Part shown: positions 24,828 through 33,690 of the stretch, one piece after another
Numbering within the stretch: the first letter of the stretch is position 1
How the letters are laid out: each line of letters begins with the position of its first letter
Source: JAIYCX01 sp964353175
GTDB lineage: Bacteria > Bdellovibrionota_C > UBA2361 > SZUA-149 > DAOLCO01
Length of the DNA stretch: 64,000 nt
Direction: 5' to 3'
Assembly (NCBI GenBank): GCA_964353175.1
Contig: CAYGUX010000002.1
Span: 186,001 to 250,000 of the forward strand
The notes under the pieces: generated by a model
What the model was told of the DNA's origin: nothing
Seen by the model: only the letters and a program-made list of their open reading frames with translations
The model's database searches: none
Translations under genes and position numbers: made by a program

Positions 24828-27206
24828 CTATCTTATTAATAGCTTTGGATTCACTAAGACGAATTTTTTTCCGCCTTCTTCTAAACACCGTACTCTATTT
24901 AGAGCTTCTAACTGCTTGATAACAGAATCTAAATCAACCTTTTTCCTAGTGGACCTTGGCCCTCTTTGCTGGATGTCTTTAACAGGCACTTTCTCTAGTG
25001 ATTTTTCCTTGCAATATGTTATCAGCCAGTTATCAAGTTTATGTTTTTTATCCTCATCTTCTGAAAGACATAGTAAATCAAAGAATCGTAAAGCCTCATT
25101 TAAATGCCACTTAACGCATGAAATAGCGCTATCTACGGAACTCTTTTGTATCTCAATATTGGGATTGTCATTAACAAGAATATGAAATAGGGCTGACAAT
25201 CTAGCTACGTTATCAGCAGATTTACTTGCCACATCTTTAATTTCTTTAAATTCACCGTAAGGTGAGAGTTCTTTTTCAGTTTGATCATGAAAAGTTTTCC
25301 ACGCTTCCTTCGCTTCCTTGGATAAGATCAATAAGATTTGCTTAAGTTCTCCATTTTCATCGAATATTACCTCTCTATATAAAATGCTCTTCAAACGTTC
25401 TGTATATGCATCTACCTTTGGTAGCGTTTCAGGAGGTTCCTCATAAAACCTAGTACCCTGAGTCGATTCGGGCTGTGCAATAAGGAATCTAGAAAAGAAC
25501 CCTATACCTCGAACTAATCCGTCAGAATCTGCTATATATTTTCTTAAGGTTAATTCTTGTACCTGTATCCCGACTGTTAGTCTTCCGTTATTGAGCTTAA
25601 ATGATTGACTGGTTTTCCTTCCTATATCTATTGAACCTCCATCCCACAACTCGTTCTGTTGGCTAAGGTTACGCATAATAGAATCTTTTCCATTGGCATA
25701 ACCCCCAAGTATTACTCCACCTTCACTAGAAATTAGTCCGCAGGATGGCCACTCATCAAATAATGCCCAAACTAGACTCTCTGGCGTTTCATCCTTTCTT
25801 ATTAATTTAGGGATCTTAGGACATTTTGGTTGCTGATTCTGTAATTCTCTAAGTATTAATTCTAGATCCCGCGGTTCTTCTTTTACCTGTCCACCTTTTG
25901 CTTTTTTCTTAATAGCATCTAAAGTACCAGTAATCTTAGACTCCCATATACCATAAGCAGATTTATATTCATTTAGTGTCTCCTTAGCTTGAATTCGTTG
26001 CTCCTTTTCGTATTCATATAGAGGTCTTGTGAATATTTTATCACATGCACTTTTCCTTTCTCCTGATTCGGCTATAGTGAGACAAAAAAGACTCACAGGA
26101 CTTCTTAGAACTGAATCTCTAGCTACGTCATATAGCGCCTGAGAGGCTGTGGCTAGAGCAGTGATAGCAGAGGAAGTAAGAAGTGGTATGGGCGCTTTAT
26201 TATATCTTTGTACTTCACACACCGCATCCCTGAGGATTTCAGGAAGATCATTAATCGGATAAGGAAGTGGCTTGGCAATGTCACAGAGTGGTTCAGGATC
26301 TTTCCACATATCAACATTGGAAATTTCTTTAGCGAGTTCAATGCAATTTCTAACTGCTTCGAGACCATGACTAGCATGTAAATCATTAAAATCCGTAGAT
26401 TCCAAAGGTCTCACTTCTCCATAGTTAGGCACTGCCAGATATCCACCTATGGAATATGCCGTTTCTTTTGCTAACTCCAGCCCTTTGTTTTCCTTCTTAG
26501 TAAAATCGTCATCTGCACAAATAATAATCTTATATAAAGGAAACCGATTTCTAATAGCCTCGCCAACAGGCCCTATATTCCCTGAGTTAAAAGCTACTAC
26601 AGTAGGAAGTGAAGTAGCCTCATGTATACTTGCTGATGTGGCATACCCTTCAGCTATACATATCGTATCAAATTTTTTAACGTCCCCAATGATGTAGTAG
26701 TTGCCCGCTATCCTTGCGTCTTTAAGAAAGTTTTTATTAGAACCATTTGAAAGTGTTATGGGGTAAATGAATTGGATTGATTCAATGTATTCACCACTTG
26801 TCACTGGCACAATTAAATTACCCCGCTCATCTTGTCGAATATTGTAGGGCTTGACTCCCTTACTTTTCAGATACGGGTGATTGGGATCAGCTTCTTTAGA
26901 ACTATTCCAAATAAATTTAGCTTTCTTGCGCACCTGTTCTCGACCATCTCTTTCATTTGATTCATGCTTGGAAGATGAAGTTCTTTCAGCAAATTGGTAT
27001 CGTCCTGATCTCTTAATTTCCCGCTGAATGGATTCATAGCTACATCCTGCATGACAATGGAATAACAATTTCCCATTTACTTCCGTTATGGAAAGAGAGG
27101 GATTCTTATCCTCATGCGCTGGACAAAGGCACTGATATCCATTTCCGCTCTTAGTTGCTTTACCTAATGTATTGGCAATATGTTCTATATTTGCTAAAAT
27201 CTTCAT
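24828..27206 (-). CDS. primase-helicase: CHC2 zinc finger, TOPRIM, DUF3987
   Basis: This 792-residue protein is the likely replication enzyme of the island. A CHC2-type zinc finger lies at residues 26-60 (CLCPAHED...FHCHAGC). A TOPRIM domain follows at about 180-240 (CIAEGYATSASIHEA, with the acidic cluster IICADDD). A DUF3987 ATPase module starts near residue 300, with the Walker-A-like ESGERKS near 380. The same layout is seen in P4-like and other integrative elements, where the protein primes and unwinds the excised circle. A hairpin terminator separates it from alpA upstream. Zinc ligands and TOPRIM acids look intact. Confidence 0.85.
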   Translation of the reverse strand: MKILANIEHIANTLGKATKSGNGYQCLCPAHEDKNPSLSITEVNGKLLFHCHAGCSYESIQREIKRSGRYQFAERTSSSKHESNERDGREQVRKKAKFIWNSSKEADPNHPYLKSKGVKPYNIRQDERGNLIVPVTSGEYIESIQFIYPITLSNGSNKNFLKDARIAGNYYIIGDVKKFDTICIAEGYATSASIHEATSLPTVVAFNSGNIGPVGEAIRNRFPLYKIIICADDDFTKKENKGLELAKETAYSIGGYLAVPNYGEVRPLESTDFNDLHASHGLEAVRNCIELAKEISNVDMWKDPEPLCDIAKPLPYPINDLPEILRDAVCEVQRYNKAPIPLLTSSAITALATASQALYDVARDSVLRSPVSLFCLTIAESGERKSACDKIFTRPLYEYEKEQRIQAKETLNEYKSAYGIWESKITGTLDAIKKKAKGGQVKEEPRDLELILRELQNQQPKCPKIPKLIRKDETPESLVWALFDEWPSCGLISSEGGVILGGYANGKDSIMRNLSQQNELWDGGSIDIGRKTSQSFKLNNGRLTVGIQVQELTLRKYIADSDGLVRGIGFFSRFLIAQPESTQGTRFYEEPPETLPKVDAYTERLKSILYREVIFDENGELKQILLILSKEAKEAWKTFHDQTEKELSPYGEFKEIKDVASKSADNVARLSALFHILVNDNPNIEIQKSSVDSAISCVKWHLNEALRFFDLLCLSEDEDKKHKLDNWLITYCKEKSLEKVPVKDIQQRGPRSTRKKVDLDSVIKQLEALNRVRCLEEGGKKFVLVNPKLLIR

Positions 27207-27234
27207 AAAATTTCCTTAAAATTAATTATCCTGT

Positions 27235-27265
27235 AAAAGCCTGCTTTCTGAGAGCGGGCTTTTTT
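27235..27265. terminator. hairpin terminator, both directions
   Basis: AAAAGCCTGCT (27235-27245) pairs over 11 bases with AGCGGGCTTTT (27253-27263), with a seven-base loop and T runs on either side. It overlaps the stop codon of the AlpA-like gene and lies before the primase start, so it may attenuate primase expression from the alpA transcript. Confidence 0.75.
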
Positions 27266-27470
27266 ATGCTTTAGTTTTTAATGATTCTTTGCTTCCCTGA
27301 ATTCGGGAATCAATCCACTGGCTGATGGCTGATTCGGCCCAACCCACTGCTCTTTCTGTGAGCTTGATAGGTTTGGGGAATAAGCCTTTTTTTATAGCGT
27401 CATAGAGAGCGCTACGGCTCAATCCAGTTCTTGCCTGCACATCTGGTCTTCTAAGTATCTTTTCGTTCAT
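27264..27470 (-). CDS. AlpA-family excisionase/regulator
   Basis: The 68-residue protein shows the AlpA (phage_AlpA, MerR-like HTH) pattern: LRRPDVQARTGLSRSALYDAI, KKGLFPKPIKL, and AVGWAESAISQWIDSRI. AlpA proteins control integrase expression or aid excision in P4-like and other islands. It lies between the primase and the 288-residue gene, as usual in such modules. A terminator hairpin covers its stop codon. Confidence 0.85.
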   Translation of the reverse strand: MNEKILRRPDVQARTGLSRSALYDAIKKGLFPKPIKLTERAVGWAESAISQWIDSRIQGSKESLKTKA

Positions 27471-27526
27471 CTTGGCACTCCTTTAAATATTAAGGGTTTT
27501 TATTGTCCCTTAAAGGAGTCTCATCT

Positions 27527-27562
27527 AAAGTGTGGCCAAGAAGAGCTATTTGGCCACACTTT
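27527..27562. terminator. strong hairpin terminator, both directions
   Basis: AAAGTGTGGCCAA (27527-27539) and TTGGCCACACTTT (27550-27562) form a perfect 13-bp stem with a 10-base loop and T runs on both strands. It lies 12 bases past the end of the 27575-28441 gene and separates the integrase pair from alpA. Confidence 0.85.
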
Positions 27563-27574
27563 TTTATTAAGAAT

Positions 27575-28441
27575 CTATTTTTTCTTTCCCAAATATCGAC
27601 GTATGGTACTAACGCTTTTGCCCTGTTCTTTTGCTAATTGAATGATAATCGATCTTTCAGAATGATTTTTAAGGCGTTGTCTTTTTTCCTCAAAGACTTT
27701 CAAGGTATCCTCATCTGGATAGGTTTTTACGGAGAACTGGCCTGGGGATCGCTTACTACCAGCTCTCCTTCTTTTTTGTCCACTTATAGCATCTGGGTAT
27801 TCATGAAGCCCTGCAAGCACAGCAAGTGCTCCAATCCTAACGGAGTAATTTGATATCTCACAGACACTAGCCTTACCTTTAGTATCACCTAACAAGCCCA
27901 ATGTATCTTCAATACTTCTCTTAAGAAATTTAAGATTTGTAATTCTTTCTTCTATTTGTTGCATACTAACAGAGACTATCCGCTTATCTGATTCAACAAC
28001 TTTCTTATCACCCTTCTTTGGAATTTTCTGCATCCGCAATTCCTTGAGCGCATTCTCCGTTTTGACTTTTAGTTTCTTAAGGCTACCTAACCAGTCATTT
28101 GTAAAAAACATCTCAGTGAATATATCAGAAGGAAAGTTAACTGATTCAAAAATTTCATATCCTTTCTTACTTAAAGGATGCCCTTTTACTAACTTTCCTA
28201 ACGGTCTATAAGCTGATTTGTCCCTGTTAATAAATTTAAACCGATGAGTTGGAAGGAATAGATGCATCCATCCTTTAGGGAATATGCCCCTTATGTCATG
28301 GTATTTAGAAAATTCTAAAGAAATCTCATTCAGATCCCTATTGAAATTTTTCATTTGTGAATAGTCGACATAGTAAACCTTATTTTTCATTTCTTCGACT
28401 TCTATCATCCAAGGTTCTTTCTGCCCCTTTACCTTCTTCAT
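27575..28441 (-). CDS. hypothetical protein downstream of the integrase, HTH-like end
   Basis: The 288-residue protein is basic and not recognised as a whole. The last 45 residues read like a resolvase-type helix-turn-helix (NHSERSIIIQLAKEQGKSV, STIRRYLG), so DNA binding is likely. The middle (about 100-180) is Lys-rich and helical. The ATG lies two bases past the integrase stop, so the two are co-transcribed. It may act in excision or island control. Confidence 0.6.
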   Translation of the reverse strand: MKKVKGQKEPWMIEVEEMKNKVYYVDYSQMKNFNRDLNEISLEFSKYHDIRGIFPKGWMHLFLPTHRFKFINRDKSAYRPLGKLVKGHPLSKKGYEIFESVNFPSDIFTEMFFTNDWLGSLKKLKVKTENALKELRMQKIPKKGDKKVVESDKRIVSVSMQQIEERITNLKFLKRSIEDTLGLLGDTKGKASVCEISNYSVRIGALAVLAGLHEYPDAISGQKRRRAGSKRSPGQFSVKTYPDEDTLKVFEEKRQRLKNHSERSIIIQLAKEQGKSVSTIRRYLGKKK

Positions 28442-28443
28442 CT

Positions 28444-29673
28444 CTAAGCTCTCCTTTCAAACAAAGGCACTACATTAGACTCACCCTCCCTCAACCCATC
28501 CAAATAATCCGCCCATGCCTGCATCATCTCTTTTCTCTGCTCGAAGTAAGTAGTCCGATTATAAGCCCTGCCTAGGCTATCTCTGACATTATGTCCTAGC
28601 TGTTGCTCTATGTACTCATCTTTGAAATTAAGGCGCTCTGCAAGCACTGTACGGGCCATTGCTCTAAAGCCGTGCACGCTCATCTTATCCTTATAACCTA
28701 ATCTATGTAGTGCCACGGTGAGGGTGGCATCAGACATCGGACGTGATTTAGTCCTAACTGAATGAAAGAGATACTTAGAATCTCCTGTTATATGATGGTG
28801 CTCTTTAAGTATCTGAACAACTTGCCTTGATAGTGGATATTCAAAAGGTAGTCCGTTCTTACTTGGCTTGTAATGCCAAATAGCTTTCTCCAGATCAAAG
28901 TCTTTCCACTCTGCTTGTCTTAACTCTCCAGGACGGACAAAAAGATATGGTGCTAGCTTTAGAGCGGTTGTAGAGCATGAATGCCCTGAATGATACTCTA
29001 TCACCCTCAAAAGCTCTGCTATCTCCTTAGGATCAGTAATAGCCGGTAAATGCTTTTCTTTAGGAGTTTTAAGTATCCCTTTAAGATCTTCTGCTGGATT
29101 CCTAGATGCTCTCTCTGTAGCAATTGCATAGCGAAAGACCTGAGTACAGATATTCCTTACTCTTGATGCAGTTTCTAAAATACCTTTGTTCTCAAGTTCT
29201 CTTAATACTGCTAAAAGATCAGGTGCTGAAATTTCTGCAATTGGACAATCACCCAACTTAGGGAAAATATACTTTATCAATCTATCATGAGTAGTTTTTG
29301 CATGGCCTTTACTAACCTTCTGGCTATAAAGATCAGAATACCACTCAAGAGCAATAGCTTTAAAAGTATTACTAGAAAGCCTCTGTTGTGCTCTTACATC
29401 TGATTCTTTCTTCGCCTTGGGATCTATTCCCTCTGAGATTACTTTTCTATGTTCATCTCTCTTCTTTCTAGCTTCTGCTAACCCCACTTGAGGATAGACA
29501 CCTAATGCTAAAACCTTTTCCTTTCCATCGATACGATACTTCTGCCTCCAATACTTCCCGCTCTTCTGAACTAGAAGATACAAGCCTCCTCCATCTGAGA
29601 GTTTAAAGTCTTTACCTTTATGGGAAGAGGATTCAAGTCCCTTTACGGTGAGTTTGTTAAGTGCCTGTGCCAT
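28444..29673 (-). CDS. int: P4-type tyrosine integrase
   Basis: The 409-residue protein has the DUF4102 arm-binding start (LTVKGLESSSHKGKDFKLSD), a SAM-like core-binding domain (about 95-200) and the catalytic domain. The catalytic residues are Arg247 (RPGELR), His334 and Arg337 (HGFRAMAR), His361 (LGH) and the nucleophile Tyr371 (RAYNR). It is full length and intact. It is read away from ssrA, starting 182 bases inside the att repeat, as is normal for islands in tmRNA genes. It inserts and excises the island at the 20-bp repeat. Confidence 0.95.
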   Translation of the reverse strand: MAQALNKLTVKGLESSSHKGKDFKLSDGGGLYLLVQKSGKYWRQKYRIDGKEKVLALGVYPQVGLAEARKKRDEHRKVISEGIDPKAKKESDVRAQQRLSSNTFKAIALEWYSDLYSQKVSKGHAKTTHDRLIKYIFPKLGDCPIAEISAPDLLAVLRELENKGILETASRVRNICTQVFRYAIATERASRNPAEDLKGILKTPKEKHLPAITDPKEIAELLRVIEYHSGHSCSTTALKLAPYLFVRPGELRQAEWKDFDLEKAIWHYKPSKNGLPFEYPLSRQVVQILKEHHHITGDSKYLFHSVRTKSRPMSDATLTVALHRLGYKDKMSVHGFRAMARTVLAERLNFKDEYIEQQLGHNVRDSLGRAYNRTTYFEQRKEMMQAWADYLDGLREGESNVVPLFERRA

Positions 29674-29691
29674 CTGAGTTTTTGCCTACTT

Positions 29692-29769
29692 TGGGGGTAC
29701 TAAAAATTGAAAGCCAAATGTACCCCCAGAAATACCCCCAAAAGGGCTGGAACGCAATAGATACCCCCA
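29692..29769. promoter_or_regulatory. putative integrase arm-type sites and int control region
   Basis: TACCCCC occurs at 29721, 29733 and 29762, and its inverse GGGGGTA at 29693-29699, all between int and the right att repeat. The same word lies inside the left end at 8080-8104. They probably bind the integrase N-terminal domain and overlap the int promoter. No clear -10/-35 is visible. Confidence 0.5.
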
Positions 29770-29854
29770 AACTTCCTAGGACTTCAGTAGATTTTTATAC
29801 TTAGAGATTTTAGTGAGTTAGGACTTCCTGGGATGTTCTCGGAAGCCTGAAAAG

Positions 29855-29874
29855 TGGAGGTGGGGGGAGTTGAA
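29855..29874. repeat. att direct repeat, ssrA end (attR)
   Basis: A 20-bp repeat identical to 8005-8024. Its first base is exactly the discriminator base of the tmRNA and it covers the 3' acceptor strand and half the T arm. The tmRNA stays intact after insertion. Confidence 0.9.
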
Positions 29875-30211
29875 CCCCCGTCCGTAAGTTTGATATAGAA
29901 GGCTTCTACGATGTGTAGTCTGAGTATTTTATTTCGCCGCTGACTTATCCCCCAAACACGATGTCAGAGGCTAGTTCGGATAAATTTCGGATCATGAACG
30001 CCAAACACGAACCTGATCCTAGCCTCAGATAAGCCCCCTAGAAACTCTGAGGCGCAGAATCTAGAGAGGGGCACCAGCTTAAGCGGCTAGTGCTACAGGA
30101 GCGTAATCGTTTTCGTTTGCGATTACTTTGTTGCCGTTTTTTAACCCGGCCAACGGCACCGGGACACGCGACCTAATATACCCCAACCTACGTCGAACCC
30201 TTTTCACCCCC
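29855..30211 (-). ncRNA. ssrA: transfer-messenger RNA
   Basis: This is a one-piece tmRNA of 357 bases. The 5' end GGGGGUGAAAAGGGUUCGAC pairs through GGGGGUG with the 3' CACCUCC, with A as discriminator; CCA is not encoded (CUU follows). The T arm GGGGGUUCAACUCCCCC is present. The tag frame 30079-30120 encodes ANENDYAPVALAA and stop, starting with a GCA resume codon. tmRNA with SmpB frees stalled ribosomes and marks the peptide for proteolysis. The gene is the attachment site of the island. Confidence 0.97.
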
Positions 30212-30279
30212 ATAAAGAAGTTCTTCCTAAATTCCTTAAGAGAACTTCTTTAAACAAGTGAAAAGTTATTAACATTACA

Positions 30280-30308
30280 ATACTAAGCATTTAGATGCTG
30301 GAAGTCAA
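30280..30308 (-). promoter_or_regulatory. sigma70-like promoter of ssrA
   Basis: On the minus strand TTGACT (30308-30303) and TAGTAT (30285-30280) are separated by 17 bases. The expected start is about 60 bases before mature tmRNA. The leader holds a 10-bp inverted repeat (30215-30224 with 30241-30250) just before the mature 5' end, possibly a processing hairpin. Confidence 0.7.
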
Positions 30309-30478
30309 GGTAGGGTGCTGAAATCGTCAGAAACCAACCCAGACGATCTGAACTTTTTTAAAAGGTAGCTTTAAAGATAATTTTGCCCTTTAACGTTTAT
30401 ATTATATGGCTTGCGCTAATTGCTCTTTTCTTAAGTTAGCTTTTCCATCACTTAGTGCCATACGGATAAAAAAATAAA

Positions 30479-31363
30479 CTACCTATTCTGAAGTTCGTTA
30501 AATTTTTGGAAATATTTCCCTACAGGTCCAATGAAATATCCTTGAGCGGTCTTCATCCCTGTCTCCTTGTATGTAGATGACCAAGATACCCATAGTCCTT
30601 GACCTGGATACTCGGTAACAGTAGCTGATTTAGGGCTCCCTGGGTCATTCGGATCATACACTACATACTTATCATTTTGTTTTTCTATTATAAACATGTG
30701 GGTCGATGCTTTTTTAGTGCCGTCAGGGAATTGTCTCGTCCCCATGCCAATAACGGATGAGATGTGATCTTTATCTGATTCTATTATACTATCTAGTTCA
30801 TTCTTTGATCCAATTTTCAACTGGGGATTTTCGGTTAAGTTAGTTCTAAATGCTTCTGGCCCAATTTTACTTTCCAGGCGGATGAAATCATTCTTATATT
30901 GATTCGCTACTTGAATGCTTATTTCAGTTAGTACTTCTTTGGAGTCTATGGGGGCAGTAGCTCCATTTGCCATAACGACATGACTTGGTACATCTAAGAC
31001 TTTTCCTTCCAATATATTACTGTAAATTTTTTTAGATAAGTCAGCACTGCTCATAGAGCGAGCATCCGTAGAAAAGTTACCCTGTAGAATCTGCTCCATA
31101 GCATGTGAAATGCCTACGCAATTTTGAGCGCTATTTAGGGGCATTGATTCAAGTATTTTTTGAGTATTCACTTCCCCTCGCTGCTGTATAAACTGAGTAG
31201 TTATATATTTGCTCTTAATGGCTGGTGATTCCTCGCTGGAAGGGTCGATTGCTCCTTTCGGAAGGTTAAGGTCGCGAAACTTCGGGGAGGAAAGTTCTAA
31301 TGATTCTTTTCCCGATGTTGTACTAGACTGCGGTTTGAAATTTTGTTTGGAGAATTCTGTCAT
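30479..31363 (-). CDS. hypothetical protein with papain-like Cys/His/Asp pattern
   Basis: The 294-residue protein has no signal peptide. The first 60 residues are Ser/Lys-rich and look disordered. Then SAQNCVGISHAMEQI (Cys82 at a helix start) and a later strand pair THMFIIEKQNDKYVVYDPND with His222 and Asp237. This Cys-helix, His-strand, Asp order is that of papain-fold (C39/YopT-like) cysteine peptidases and effectors. A disordered N-terminus with a soluble protease-like domain would fit a secreted effector. The fold is inferred from pattern only. It stands alone upstream of ssrA. Confidence 0.5.
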   Translation of the reverse strand: MTEFSKQNFKPQSSTTSGKESLELSSPKFRDLNLPKGAIDPSSEESPAIKSKYITTQFIQQRGEVNTQKILESMPLNSAQNCVGISHAMEQILQGNFSTDARSMSSADLSKKIYSNILEGKVLDVPSHVVMANGATAPIDSKEVLTEISIQVANQYKNDFIRLESKIGPEAFRTNLTENPQLKIGSKNELDSIIESDKDHISSVIGMGTRQFPDGTKKASTHMFIIEKQNDKYVVYDPNDPGSPKSATVTEYPGQGLWVSWSSTYKETGMKTAQGYFIGPVGKYFQKFNELQNR

Positions 31364-31717
31364 AAAACCTATTTAGGCATTTTAATAGCTTGAAAATATG
31401 CGGCCCACTAATTGTTAGAATATTAATTCTAATGTTTATTCCTAAGCAAAAATAACATCCCCATCAGAATACCCATTGACCTATTATCCTATTATGACAA
31501 GAATAGAGGTGTCTGGTGCTTTCGAAGTTCATTTTTTTGCCGCGCCTTTGGTTGCAATAAGGTTAAGTTGTTAAGAAGAGATAGAGACCCTAGCTTTCTC
31601 TATAGATCAAGCAATCTGGGATATTAGAAGAATCAACGGCCTTATTATTAATATGAAGTAAGGAGAAATATTAGTATTAGCCTTTCTATAGGAGCTTCAC
31701 TCAACGTAGTGGTTAGG
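31364..31717. other. intergenic stretch
   Basis: No gene or RNA is supported in this stretch. It is very AT-rich with several short ATG frames, none longer than about 25 codons with plausible composition. Confidence 0.4.
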
Positions 31718-33460
31718 CTAAATCGCCTCTTCGCGAATAGCCTTTCGTTGATTTCCTTCAAGGTTCTTATATATATATCCTGCATAATAGAATAAGCTTC
31801 CGAGTATAACCAACGATATTATTTTAGCTCCTTGAGCACTACTTGATAAGTCCATAAATAGAACTTTATAGGCTACTACTACAAATAGTACCATTGTGGT
31901 TGTTGCTAGTTTTTTGGATAGTGATTCTTTGGCGACAAGTAGTAGAACTAGTGCGCTTACTCCCCAGGCAATAGATGTCACAAGAGAGGAAGATGTATGA
32001 CTCAGTAGAAATTCTGCTATATGCTTTTCTGCATATAGTAATTCGAGTATCGATAGTAGGTAGAAAGGTTCGCTAGCATTCTTTATCGCGGAGTTTTTAG
32101 TTTTTCGGATCTCATTGCCAAAGAATAGAAGTCCAATGCTGAAGCCGAGGTTCACGATGATTGTAGAAGGTGTTGCTGTGCTAGGAATGAAGGATTTAAG
32201 AATTTCAATGATAAAAATCCAAGAGAGAGTAAGCTTAGCTGGCCAATATTCTCCCTCATCCTTTATGTAGGTAGAGAATTTTAAAACAAAGAATAGTACT
32301 GCTAGGCCAAACCAAGGTGCAATACTTTCAGGGACTATATTAAGGTACCCTGCATGGAGAGTAATGAATGCAAGATAGGTTGCGAGCATTGGCAAGCTAT
32401 TAAATGTTTTATTAGGTAGGCTGCTTTTCGCAAGTAAATATCCGAGAATGGCAAGGCCACCAAACATAAGGGCAATCCATGGGGCTAGGTCACTATAAAT
32501 CTTATTGAGAATATAATATTCGGTTGTATAAAATAACAGTAGCGCTGGAAAGAGTGACCAAGCTTCAGTACTGCTTAGTGGGTTATCTACTTTTAAGGAG
32601 TAAACAATCGTTGCGATTAGAAACAAGATAAATTGTAGTGCTTGAAAACTTACTATAAATGTTAGATCATCTATAGCCATTCCACTTATTCTATCTGTTG
32701 CTATCATGAAGAAAGTGAATATTCCCAAGTAAGAAATTGCTCCTATAAAAAGCCTGTTTTTTAGAGCTATAGAGATCCATGAGTAGGCTATGCCCCATAT
32801 TAAGTAGTAGGCGCCGAGTTTGTAGATATTCATCGTGTTAGTTTGAAGCATTGCTGGAATGAGGTAGGTCCCGAGCATGGCTGCTATTGCGTAATAATTT
32901 TCTTTAAAATTATGAAATAGATAAATACAGGCTATGGAGACTAGATTAGCTAAAAATAGTGCGACGTATATATTGTAGAGATCGTAGTACATGTTCCCAG
33001 CGAAAGCGGACATGTAAATAATGGCGATTCCTGTTCCGGCTAGGATGCTAGAATACTTTTGATCTTTTTCTCTCAGTCTCAAACTTGTAAATACTAGTGT
33101 AAATCCAAATAGAAATGCTCCTCCAACTTGTCTCATTGGGGTTAGCCATCCTGAGTTGATGGCAAATTTAATAAAGTAACTTGCGGCTAGGAGGAAACAT
33201 ATAGAGGCTACAATTCCAAAAAACTTTGAGTTGTCGTTTTTGGTTGAGTGATTATTGGGGATTGTTTTTATTCTAGATGGAATATCGTAGGTGTCTATTT
33301 TAGTAATTGCAGGTTTCGGAGGGCTTGCAGTTGTCACTTGATAAGACGGGTGTGCCGACCTATCAAGATTCCCTGTCAGAATGTTTTTAATAGAGGTGAT
33401 GTCCCCCTCCATTTTTGAGATCTTTTGTTCTAATGTGGAAAGTCTGTTTTGTTCGTTCAT
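31718..33460 (-). CDS. DUF2339 multi-spanning membrane protein
   Basis: The 580-residue protein begins with a short coiled coil (LSTLEQKISKMEGDITSIKNIL), a Ser/Pro-rich linker and then about 15 membrane helices from residue 80 to 565. This matches the DUF2339 family of large inner-membrane proteins. Its biochemical role is not known. It is transcribed divergently from the PLP enzyme gene at 33691, with 230 bases between. It is somewhat shorter than many family members, which reach 800 or more residues. Confidence 0.75.
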   Translation of the reverse strand: MNEQNRLSTLEQKISKMEGDITSIKNILTGNLDRSAHPSYQVTTASPPKPAITKIDTYDIPSRIKTIPNNHSTKNDNSKFFGIVASICFLLAASYFIKFAINSGWLTPMRQVGGAFLFGFTLVFTSLRLREKDQKYSSILAGTGIAIIYMSAFAGNMYYDLYNIYVALFLANLVSIACIYLFHNFKENYYAIAAMLGTYLIPAMLQTNTMNIYKLGAYYLIWGIAYSWISIALKNRLFIGAISYLGIFTFFMIATDRISGMAIDDLTFIVSFQALQFILFLIATIVYSLKVDNPLSSTEAWSLFPALLLFYTTEYYILNKIYSDLAPWIALMFGGLAILGYLLAKSSLPNKTFNSLPMLATYLAFITLHAGYLNIVPESIAPWFGLAVLFFVLKFSTYIKDEGEYWPAKLTLSWIFIIEILKSFIPSTATPSTIIVNLGFSIGLLFFGNEIRKTKNSAIKNASEPFYLLSILELLYAEKHIAEFLLSHTSSSLVTSIAWGVSALVLLLVAKESLSKKLATTTMVLFVVVAYKVLFMDLSSSAQGAKIISLVILGSLFYYAGYIYKNLEGNQRKAIREEAI

Positions 33461-33690
33461 GGTATTGAGTTATGTTTTGGCGGTTGGTCTTAGAGGGTTC
33501 GCTCTTGTACGTCATCGTATGCTTGAGGATAGTAACAGCAGAATAGAGTTCAAACAAGTTTGTTTTTCTTGAAAGCCTGTTTTTGGGGATGCTAAAATTT
33601 CTTTCTTTGGTGCTAAATAAAGGTTTTTGACTAAAACTTTGGTTATGATATCTGTAGGAAGGACTTATCTTTAATAGTAAGAGCACTAGA

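Larger units (their letters stand above)
8005..29874. mobile_element. integrative defence island inserted in the 3' end of ssrA
   Basis: A perfect 20-bp direct repeat, TGGAGGTGGGGGGAGTTGAA, lies at 8005-8024 and 29855-29874. The right copy is the acceptor/T-arm end of the tmRNA gene. A P4-type tyrosine integrase gene starts about 180 bases inside the right end. The span includes an AlpA-like regulator, a CHC2-TOPRIM-DUF3987 primase, a complete Zorya operon and accessory genes. tmRNA 3' ends are classic targets of such integrases. TACCCCC motifs near both ends look like integrase arm sites. The ends are well supported; ability to excise or replicate is inferred. Confidence 0.9.
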
